Translations under genes and position numbers: made by a program
Assembly (NCBI GenBank): GCA_016839845.1
Contig: JAEOTL010000548.1
Coordinates: forward strand, 1-11,957
DNA from: Promethearchaeota archaeon
GTDB taxonomy: Archaea > Asgardarchaeota > Lokiarchaeia > Sigynarchaeales > SOKP01
Direction: 5' to 3'
DNA length: 11,957 nucleotides
The notes under the pieces: model-generated
Told to the model about the DNA's origin: nothing
What the model saw: the letters and a program-made list of their open reading frames with translations, nothing else
The model's database searches: none
In this document: positions 7,232 to 11,957 of the stretch, piece after piece
Layout of the letters: every line of letters begins with the position of its first letter
How positions within the stretch are numbered: the first letter of the stretch is position 1

Positions 7232-7580
7232 ATTCCGCTTTTAGTATCGAATTTACTATTTTTCTATCAGGTTCACTCAAGGTGCTTATAGGATCGCTCC
7301 CTGATTCATATGGATCAAACAAAAAGCCACCTTCTTTAAACTTACATAAACTTAGTATTTCCTTCAATCCTTCTTCAACGAAATGCTTATCATGAATCAA
7401 ATTTGATGCTTCCATCAGTTTAATAATGGCATTCGATTTCCACATTTCATCATCAATTGTATTTCCATCTAAATGAATGAATTCTTCAAAAATCTCACGT
7501 AAGATCTCATGTTTTACAATCAATTTTTGTGTATTACACCCCAACCTATTGCCATTAGAAAAATCATTCTCCGAAGTCAT
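7224..7580 (-). CDS. Hypothetical protein, 118 residues
   Basis: No family recognised. The product is soluble and acidic, mostly helical: a polar N-terminus of about 17 residues, helices around LIVKHEILREIFEEFIHL (20-37) and SNAIIKLMEASNLI (49-62), then a glycine-containing turn (KEGGFLFDPYESGSDP) and a final helix. The ordered amphipathic pattern and ATG start at 7580 argue that it is real. A TATA-like GATATACTTATC on the minus strand (about 7601-7612) lies 21-32 nt upstream. Its 3' end overlaps the PUA gene by 8 bp, tail to tail, which is compact but not unusual. No catalytic motif or membrane segment is visible. Confidence 0.6.
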   Translation of the reverse strand: MTSENDFSNGNRLGCNTQKLIVKHEILREIFEEFIHLDGNTIDDEMWKSNAIIKLMEASNLIHDKHFVEEGLKEILSLCKFKEGGFLFDPYESGSDPISTLSEPDRKIVNSILKAEFI

Positions 7581-7732
7581 GATCCATGTAAGAGTATGCT
7601 GATAAGTATATCAATACGATTCATTTCAGCGCTATTACGTTATCGTAAAACTCACATCTTTGATTTTCTTTGATTTGTATGAAATTGTACATTTCTTAAA
7701 TGTAAATGATCGAAATCGAATAGTTTTTATAG

Positions 7733-8037
7733 AATTTTTGGATTAACTCATACAATACTCTCAGTTCTAATGCATCTGCTGCAAATCTACAAATTATATC
7801 CTTTAATTCATTTTTACTAGATTAAAAGACGTCGTAATATCTAGGTATATCGACATTAAATCGATTATATCTCAGGAAATTCTTCTTACTTGGGCTGAAA
7901 AAGGAACTGAAAATGTGTTATACTCTATTGGAAATATAATAAATCCAACCCCAAGTAAATAAATTTTAGTAGATGGTTCTGAACTTTTTACTTTGCGATT
8001 TATAAACGAATTTGAAATCATAATATCTTGTGTGTAA
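7733..8037 (+). pseudogene. Possible decayed coding sequence (frameshift plus internal stop)
   Basis: Translation gives protein-like text broken across frames. One frame (7733-7822) reads through NASAANLQIISFNSFLLD to a stop. The next frame (7807-7962) overlaps it and continues KDVVISRYIDIKSIISQEIL and LLTWAEKGTENVLYSIGNII to TAA at 7960. The same frame then resumes ILVDGSELFTLRFINEFEII before TAA at 8035. The switch falls near an A-run (about 7823-7826), where single-base slips are common. A further open stretch ending FIEFLD just upstream is in the third frame. I recognise no family. It could be a genuine remnant, an assembly or indel error in a live gene, or chance. Confidence 0.33.
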
Positions 8038-8132
8038 TTTTGAATTTAAGTCGCGTATTATCGGGGTGATACTGTGTTCCATGCATATTACACGATGTTA
8101 TAATAAAGACTTGAATTTATATTACTAGGAGC

Positions 8133-8140
8133 TATATATT
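8133..8140 (+). promoter_or_regulatory. TATA-like box for the 114-residue gene
   Basis: TATATATT lies 35-42 nt before the ATG at 8176, giving an expected short leader. Two further AT boxes (GATATATC near 8144 and TGTATATATC near 8164) follow, so the exact element is uncertain. Confidence 0.4.
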
Positions 8141-8175
8141 GATGATATATCGTTTAGGGAAGTGTATATATCTCG

Positions 8176-8520
8176 ATGGCTCATATTGTCAAGAATAAAA
8201 AAGAGGTTGTGTGTGAAAAAATGTCAATGTATCGATCATATTTATTAAAGAATAATTTTTGGGCCAAAAAAGGAAACGAGAAGCGACCAGACGCGGAAAA
8301 AGTTTTTATAAAGCATGATTCAGAGGTGGGTGGGATTTACGCTGTTATTCTAAATGATAGAAAAGGAATAAAAATGATGGTGGAAGGAAAGGAATATTTT
8401 TTCAATAATTTTGACAAATTAGAATCTTTTCTAACTCGTCTTCAGCAGAGAAAGGATGATTTTATGAAAATCCTGAGAAGAAAAAACCTTTCCCAAAAAC
8501 TACGAATGTTAGATATCTAA
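8176..8520 (+). CDS. Small basic hypothetical protein, 114 residues
   Basis: No family recognised. The protein is rich in Lys and Arg, with three parts: a basic N-terminus (1 to about 40) containing KNNFWAKKGNEKRPDAEKVF, a central probable beta region (GGIYAVILNDRKGIKMMVEG, 52-71), and a C-terminal helix that is strongly basic (FLTRLQQRKDDFMKILRRKN). The charge suggests nucleic-acid or ribosome binding, but no motif confirms this. ATG at 8176 gives the longest frame. ATG at 8221 or 8227 are possible alternatives, since AGGGAAGTG (8156-8164) is rather far from 8176. It follows the decayed region at 7733-8037 and is in the same reading frame as the later parts of that region, so a relation by truncation is possible but unsupported by similarity. 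A T-run and a hairpin follow its stop. Confidence 0.6.
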   Translation: MAHIVKNKKEVVCEKMSMYRSYLLKNNFWAKKGNEKRPDAEKVFIKHDSEVGGIYAVILNDRKGIKMMVEGKEYFFNNFDKLESFLTRLQQRKDDFMKILRRKNLSQKLRMLDI

Positions 8521-8535
8521 AAATTATAATTCATA

Positions 8536-8541
8536 TTTTTT
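8536..8541 (+). terminator. T-run after the 114-residue gene
   Basis: Six T in a row, 16 nt after the stop at 8520, followed by another T-rich patch (ACGTTTCT). This is typical of archaeal U-tract termination for the plus strand and lies just before the 8555-8586 hairpin. Confidence 0.5.
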
Positions 8542-8554
8542 AACGTTTCTAGTA

Positions 8555-8586
8555 AGATTTAAGTCTAGAATCCTAGATCTAAATCT
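8555..8586. terminator. Strong hairpin between convergent genes
   Basis: Two 14-nt arms (AGATTTAAGTCTAG and CTAGATCTAAATCT) flank a 4-nt loop AATC. On the plus strand, 12 Watson-Crick pairs, one G-U and one A-C mismatch form. It sits 35 nt after the 114-residue gene and 23 nt after the unknown two-gene unit read from the other side, as expected of a bidirectional terminator or 3'-end protector. It could alternatively be a protein-binding site. Confidence 0.55.
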
Positions 8587-8608
8587 AAGATTTTGATTAC
8601 GATTCTCA

Positions 8609-9610
8609 TCATACCATATCAACAAATCTTAATATAATATCCTTTAGGATAGGTTTTAAGTCTTTAATCCAGGCTAAGCCATCTAATTTTTGCTGTTCTA
8701 CTGCTTTTTCATAGTTTCTTAAACGACTAGCAATAAGATTATGTATGGAATTATACTTATGATTTGCCGTTAATCCAGAACATATACATGTTGTTAAATT
8801 GTGAGTTAAATCAACTTTAAAATCTTCAAATTTATAGAATTGACCAAATCTAAAATATGAGGACAATAATCTCGAAATCGAGTTTTCAAGTTCCCTTTCA
8901 ACAATTTTCTGCTTGTTAAAGCAGTAAGATTTAATTAATCTTTCTAACATTGTTCCATCGAACTCTAATACCGGTGTTGATTTTTCCTCTACTGAATTTG
9001 GCAGTTCACTTTTGATTTTGACTTTTGATGGGTGTAAATCATTATAATCTTTCTTGATCATCGATGATAATCCTTCTCGTAAAGTGAAGATACAAGTATC
9101 TATTTTTTCTCCTCCCTTGAATACTGTATGTACTCTTAATTGGTTTTTTGCTAAATATGTTTCCATATTTGAAGAATCTACTTCATTGGGGTTAAAAAAT
9201 ATTTCGTATAATGCACAAATTTCAAGTTCACTAACGTCGGAAATTAAAATTTCTCTTAAGTGGTTATCATAATCTAAGAAGAAAAGAAAAATAGTATCAT
9301 CGATGGCACTATTTGGATCTTCGTAGACCTCTAAATTGATAAATTTCTTATAATCAAATCGAATTCTATTTGCTCGAATCCATTCAAACGCAAAATCTAA
9401 TAATGTTTTATCTTCTTTTATTTTGGGCTTAAAAAAATTAAGAATTTCTATGATTCTCTCAGGAGAAAATCCAACTGATTGGTTTATTAAAAATTTGGCC
9501 ATGATTTCTATGGATCCTAAATTTTTAAACATACGGTTTATTCTCTGGTAATTCCATATTAATCTTTCTTTGTCAATATGAAACAACTGCTTAAATTTGA
9601 TTTCTTCCAA
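8609..9610 (-). CDS. Unknown protein, second gene of a two-gene unit, 333 residues
   Basis: No family recognised. The protein is soluble with no signal peptide or membrane helix, and largely helical. Residues 1 to about 90 form a series of helices (RLIWNYQRINRMFKNL, SIEIMAKFLINQSVGF, PERIIEILNFF). The middle (105-185) has strands with acidic patches (DDTIFLFFLDYDNHL, then HTVFKGGEKIDTCIFTLREG). The rest (215-333) is helical and has several Cys (C230, C275, C277) that are not spaced like a zinc finger. The start is TTG at 9610; an excellent Shine-Dalgarno, GAGGT, lies 7 nt upstream and the next in-frame Met is residue 27. It begins 32 nt after its upstream partner, so the two are very likely co-transcribed and may form one complex. 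It ends before the hairpin at 8555-8586. Function cannot be assigned. Confidence 0.78.
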   Translation of the reverse strand: MEEIKFKQLFHIDKERLIWNYQRINRMFKNLGSIEIMAKFLINQSVGFSPERIIEILNFFKPKIKEDKTLLDFAFEWIRANRIRFDYKKFINLEVYEDPNSAIDDTIFLFFLDYDNHLREILISDVSELEICALYEIFFNPNEVDSSNMETYLAKNQLRVHTVFKGGEKIDTCIFTLREGLSSMIKKDYNDLHPSKVKIKSELPNSVEEKSTPVLEFDGTMLERLIKSYCFNKQKIVERELENSISRLLSSYFRFGQFYKFEDFKVDLTHNLTTCICSGLTANHKYNSIHNLIASRLRNYEKAVEQQKLDGLAWIKDLKPILKDIILRFVDMV

Positions 9611-9617
9611 TAAATTT

Positions 9618-9622
9618 ACCTC
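9618..9622 (-). promoter_or_regulatory. Shine-Dalgarno GAGGT that fixes a TTG start
   Basis: On the minus strand, GAGGT sits 7 nt before TTG at 9610, with an in-frame TAG further upstream. It is the best ribosome-binding site in the window and decides the non-ATG start of the 333-residue gene. As the second gene of a unit, that gene would need such a site, in line with leaderless or short-leader first genes and led internal genes. Confidence 0.65.
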
Positions 9623-9642
9623 AATTCCCTTATCCCTTAATT

Positions 9643-10674
9643 CTAACTATCAAGTAAATCTCTAATATTTCTTAGATTCTCCTCAGAATCTGTACCCCAT
9701 TTGTCGAATGGATTAATTCTTGAATTTATTTCTATAACTGTCTCTTCAAAATTCTTCTTTTTATCTAAGATAAGCCTTAATTTTTTCTTATAAAATGAGA
9801 TTTCATAACACTCTGATACCTCGTTATTGGTTGGAATTAATATTATACCATAACTCGTTCTGATTTGATTCTCAATCAAAAATTCTTCTAAGTATAAAAC
9901 CTCATTTTTAGAGCTGCTTAATCTTATCCTTCTTATGTTCGGAAGAATATCAGTTTTTTCAAATAGCTTCAAAGTTTCTACTATACGAGCTTCAAAATAA
10001 TTAGGTAATATTGCCATCAAATAGTAGGAAGGAATAGATTTCAAATACTTTGTTCTTAATGGATCATCTGTATCAAATGTGTAAAGGTTCGATTCAACTA
10101 CACCCTCAATTCTTGTTCTTTTTATTAATCCTACTGAACAATATTTTTTTTTCTCTTCAGGATACAACCTTCTTGGGGAGCCTAAGGATTGTTTGATCAA
10201 ATTTACGCCTCTTCCTAACTCCCCGTTGATGAACTTATTATAGTTAAATTCAACTCCGTAGGTCTTTTGGCCTATGCATTTTCCTTGAATGATACTTTGA
10301 TGAATATATTTTTTCAATTTTTCATACAACAATTTGGGATCTTCTGTATATGGCGATCCAATAAAACCAAAGAGATAAGTCATACCATCTTCTGCATCAA
10401 CTGAAGAATTAAGACACAAGAATGATTCTATAAAAGATCCTCTATCAATTTGTTCCAGATTTGATGATAATGTTGATTCAATAAAATTAATATTCCATTT
10501 ACGCTCAGTGTCATACGCTAAAGCCATAAATAACGGTCCAAGAAACCGCATAGGCAATTTATTTATTTGTTTGATATTTTCTTCCGATAACTTCTTAGAT
10601 AGTTTAAATTTTTCATAGACAATATTATCTTCAGATGAAAAGAATAATCCTAGTAGTAAATCTAAGCTTTCCAT
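9643..10674 (-). CDS. Unknown protein, first gene of a two-gene unit, 343 residues
   Basis: No family recognised. No signal peptide or transmembrane helix is evident; the hydrophobic patches (LDLLLGLFF at 4-12; LPMRFLGPLFMALAY at 40-54) are short and look like buried helices. Residues 1 to about 130 are helical and somewhat acidic. Residues 130-215 contain a Lys/Arg-rich segment (IKQSLGSPRRLYPEEKKKYC, then IKRTRIEG) that could contact nucleic acid or acidic partners. Residues 245-310 look like alternating strands and helices (NIRRIRLSSSKNEVLYLEEF; SYGIILIPTNNEV; YEISFYKKKLRLIL). ATG at 10674 has GGGAG only 2 nt upstream, too close for a normal Shine-Dalgarno. A TATA-like GATTTATC lies about 65 nt upstream on the minus strand. 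It leads the unit with the 333-residue gene and is divergent from the metallo-hydrolase gene. Function cannot be assigned. Confidence 0.78.
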   Translation of the reverse strand: MESLDLLLGLFFSSEDNIVYEKFKLSKKLSEENIKQINKLPMRFLGPLFMALAYDTERKWNINFIESTLSSNLEQIDRGSFIESFLCLNSSVDAEDGMTYLFGFIGSPYTEDPKLLYEKLKKYIHQSIIQGKCIGQKTYGVEFNYNKFINGELGRGVNLIKQSLGSPRRLYPEEKKKYCSVGLIKRTRIEGVVESNLYTFDTDDPLRTKYLKSIPSYYLMAILPNYFEARIVETLKLFEKTDILPNIRRIRLSSSKNEVLYLEEFLIENQIRTSYGIILIPTNNEVSECYEISFYKKKLRLILDKKKNFEETVIEINSRINPFDKWGTDSEENLRNIRDLLDS

Positions 10675-10765
10675 TACTCCCTAATTTTTCCATTTTTGTC
10701 GGTGTACTCTAACAAGATGATCAAAAAACGCTTAGATAAATCTTTTCAATTTGGGCAAAACTATC

Positions 10766-10846
10766 TAACAGTTTATTATTTAAAGACATGATATTTAAAT
10801 ATCAAATTTGATTCACGCGAATTAAACATTTCAATTTAACAGTTTA
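10766..10846 (+). repeat. Direct repeat TAACAGTTTA in the divergent intergenic region
   Basis: The decamer TAACAGTTTA occurs exactly at 10766-10775 and 10837-10846, with starts 71 bp apart, on either side of the 16-bp palindrome at 10789-10804. Paired copies in a 214-bp divergent spacer suggest sites for one DNA-binding protein, but AT-rich sequence makes some repeats expected by chance. Confidence 0.4.
10789..10804. promoter_or_regulatory. Perfect 16-bp palindrome, candidate operator
   Basis: TGATATTTAAATATCA is fully self-complementary with no spacer. It lies 115 bp before the unknown two-gene unit and 84 bp before the metallo-hydrolase start, so it could serve both divergent genes as an operator for a dimeric regulator. 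It also contains TATA-like sequence on both strands. Confidence 0.4.
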
Positions 10847-10852
10847 AATGTT
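10825..10852 (+). promoter_or_regulatory. Inverted repeat overlapping the metallo-hydrolase promoter
   Basis: AACATTT (10825-10831) and AAATGTT (10846-10852) are perfect 7-bp inverted arms 14 nt apart; the right arm runs into the TATA-like box at 10851-10858. A regulator bound here would cover the BRE/TATA position, as archaeal repressors often do. The role is inferred from placement. Confidence 0.4.
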
Positions 10853-10858
10853 ATAATT
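10851..10858 (+). promoter_or_regulatory. TATA-like box for the metallo-hydrolase gene
   Basis: TTATAATT ends 30 nt before the ATG at 10889, so transcription would start about 5-10 nt before the start codon. No strong Shine-Dalgarno is seen before this ATG, consistent with a short-leader or leaderless transcript. Confidence 0.45.
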
Positions 10859-10888
10859 CTAGTTCCGATTTGAGAAAGTTGATTAATT

Positions 10889-11887
10889 ATGATAGGTGAA
10901 ATAGAAAGTGGAAATATAGCAATAAAAATCCTTGCAAATAATGCCACAAGTATAACTTTACAGACCGATAAGAAATTTAATGGCAAGGTTATTCAGCCTC
11001 AATTTGATTCTGTTAACACAGTTGCTGAACATGGCTTAGGAATGAGTATTACTATTTTTGATAATGATAAATCTCATCTCTTTTTATTTGACACTGGTAG
11101 TATAAATCAGTCGATAATAGGAAACATAAAAGCTTTGAATGTAAAATATGGAGATATAGAAAAGATTATCCTCAGTCATGGGCATTTTGATCATTTTGGG
11201 GGTTTAACAGCACTTATTCCTAAATTGAATGAAGGATCAAAAATTTATCTAAATAGTGGATGTTTTGATCAATATCATATCATTCATTCTACGACTGGTG
11301 TTAAGATACCAGTTAACGAATTAGGACCTAATTTAGAAAGATTAGTGGATGAGGGGAGAATAAAACATAGGAAATTAGAGTTACTTGACCGGAATGAAGT
11401 TTATAATCTTGCTAATAAAGCTGGAGTAGAAATTATTGAAACATCGGAACCAACAGAACTGTATTCTGGGATAATTACAAGTGGTGAAATAGAGATATTC
11501 GATCAAGAGGAAGTTTCTTCTGGTTTTTATTCTGAAAAAAGACCTCATATATTTGAAGAACATACTTTTAGAGATGAGACTTCATTATATATAAACATAA
11601 AAGATCAGGGCTTAATTATCCTAACAGGTTGTGGTCATGTTGGAATTGTTAATACAATTAAACATGCTCAGAAGATCACAGGAATTAATAATGTGTATGC
11701 TATTATTGGAGGATTCCATAAGGAAACCTCAAGTTTAGATGCAATAAATGCAGCGGTTGGATTTATAACACGATTAGATCCCAAGGTTATATGTGGTGTG
11801 CATTGTACCGGATTTTCGTTTAATAATGCTATACAAAAGCATCACTCTCATACTTTAGGTGTTGTCGGAACAGAATTTAAGCTGTAG
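10889..11887 (+). CDS. Metallo-beta-lactamase-fold hydrolase, COG1237 / MJ0301-like
   Basis: A metal-dependent hydrolase of the metallo-beta-lactamase superfamily. The group is often annotated as a 7,8-dihydropterin-6-methyl-aminobenzene-5'-phosphate (methanopterin precursor) synthase after MJ0301. Visible signatures are FDTG (67-70), the metal motif SHGHFDHFGG (96-105: His97, His99, Asp101, His102), a DETSLY strand (229-234) followed by LTGCGHVGIVNT (245-256, His250), IIGGFH (272-277) and GVHCTGF (303-309, His305). GC-H-GI-NT and GGFH are the marks of COG1237 rather than of true beta-lactamases or glyoxalase II. At 332 residues it is slightly long, with an insertion around 150-225 before the DETS strand. 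No signal peptide, so cytosolic. ATG at 10889 fits the TATA box. A role in tetrahydromethanopterin synthesis is possible for an archaeon with that cofactor, but nothing nearby confirms it, and COG1237 is functionally broad. Confidence 0.9.
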   Translation: MIGEIESGNIAIKILANNATSITLQTDKKFNGKVIQPQFDSVNTVAEHGLGMSITIFDNDKSHLFLFDTGSINQSIIGNIKALNVKYGDIEKIILSHGHFDHFGGLTALIPKLNEGSKIYLNSGCFDQYHIIHSTTGVKIPVNELGPNLERLVDEGRIKHRKLELLDRNEVYNLANKAGVEIIETSEPTELYSGIITSGEIEIFDQEEVSSGFYSEKRPHIFEEHTFRDETSLYINIKDQGLIILTGCGHVGIVNTIKHAQKITGINNVYAIIGGFHKETSSLDAINAAVGFITRLDPKVICGVHCTGFSFNNAIQKHHSHTLGVVGTEFKL

Positions 11888-11903
11888 GTTGTTTCTTTAA
11901 TTA

Positions 11904-11957
11904 TTAGTTTTCTTCATAAATTGGTTGGAGTCCTGTTTGGAAATGCCGTAATCGTAA
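11904..11957 (-). CDS. Possible C-terminal tail of a gene running off the right edge
   Basis: Reading the minus strand from the edge, one frame is open for 17 codons and ends at TAA (11904-11906); the text LRLRHFQTGLQPIYEEN looks protein-like. Such a gene would converge on the metallo-hydrolase gene with 16 nt between stops. The plus strand is also open here after 11887, so the evidence is slight. Confidence 0.3.
   Translation of the reverse strand, partial: LRLRHFQTGLQPIYEEN

Larger units (their letters stand above)
7581..8175. other. Intergenic stretch of about 595 bp without an intact gene
   Basis: No intact coding region, tRNA or array was found here. The left end holds the presumed promoter of the minus-strand 118-residue gene, the middle carries a probable decayed plus-strand coding sequence (7733-8037), and the right end holds TATA-like boxes for the gene at 8176. 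It is the longest non-coding gap in an otherwise compact window. Confidence 0.7.

Noticed and set aside
9054..9272. Open plus-strand frame of 72 codons inside the unknown 333-residue gene.
   Set aside because: Antisense shadow with no promoter or ribosome-binding site; the minus-strand frame is far longer and has a strong GAGGT site.
8609..10674. The two unknown proteins as duplicated paralogues, since lengths are similar and both contain a KFIN tetrapeptide.
   Set aside because: Apart from this short match I see no collinear similarity by eye; chance is enough to explain it.
11888..11957. Open plus-strand frame after the metallo-hydrolase stop with hydrophobic text (ISFLHKLVGVLFGNAVIV), suggesting a split C-terminus.
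   Set aside because: The metallo-hydrolase already has all its C-terminal motifs before its stop, and the frame has no ATG start; the minus-strand reading is at least as good.

Overview
The window is AT-rich and most likely from an Asgard archaeon of Loki-, Thor- or Heimdallarchaeia type. It combines eukaryotic-signature genes (a Rab/Ras-like small GTPase, and an Arf-like GTPase fused to an apparent longin-type domain) with an archaeal MCT-1/Tma20-like PUA protein. TATA-like boxes lie about 30 nt before several starts, and T-run or hairpin terminator candidates lie between genes. Four of the eleven complete genes start with TTG or GTG. No rRNA, tRNA, CRISPR array or insertion sequence was seen. 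The lineage is inferred from gene content alone.

Left part (1-4578, all minus strand): a two-gene unit consisting of the longin-Arf GTPase (3709-4578) followed 10 nt later by a long alpha-D-phosphohexomutase (1944-3698). Downstream of it is an acetoacetyl-CoA synthetase (1-1825) whose C-terminus is cut by the window edge. It feeds acetoacetate into acetyl-CoA and C4-acyl-CoA metabolism.

Middle (4579-7580): a coiled-coil protein of unknown function (4716-5333, plus) is divergent from the longin-Arf gene and convergent with a Rab-like GTPase (5358-5936, minus). The three genes form a compact GTPase neighbourhood in which the coiled-coil protein is a candidate partner or effector. Next come a 2H phosphoesterase/LigT-like protein (6000-6545, minus), the PUA protein (6725-7231, plus) and an unrecognised 118-residue protein (7224-7580, minus) whose end overlaps the PUA gene.

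The 7581-8175 stretch has no intact gene but carries what looks like a decayed coding sequence. A small basic unknown protein follows (8176-8520). A strong hairpin at 8555-8586 separates it from a convergent two-gene minus-strand unit (8609-10674). That unit encodes two proteins of 333 and 343 residues that I do not recognise, and it is the best candidate here for an undescribed system.

Right end: a 214-bp divergent intergenic region rich in palindromes and repeats leads into a metallo-beta-lactamase-fold protein of the COG1237 / MJ0301-like type (10889-11887). A short open frame at the right edge may be the tail of another minus-strand gene.
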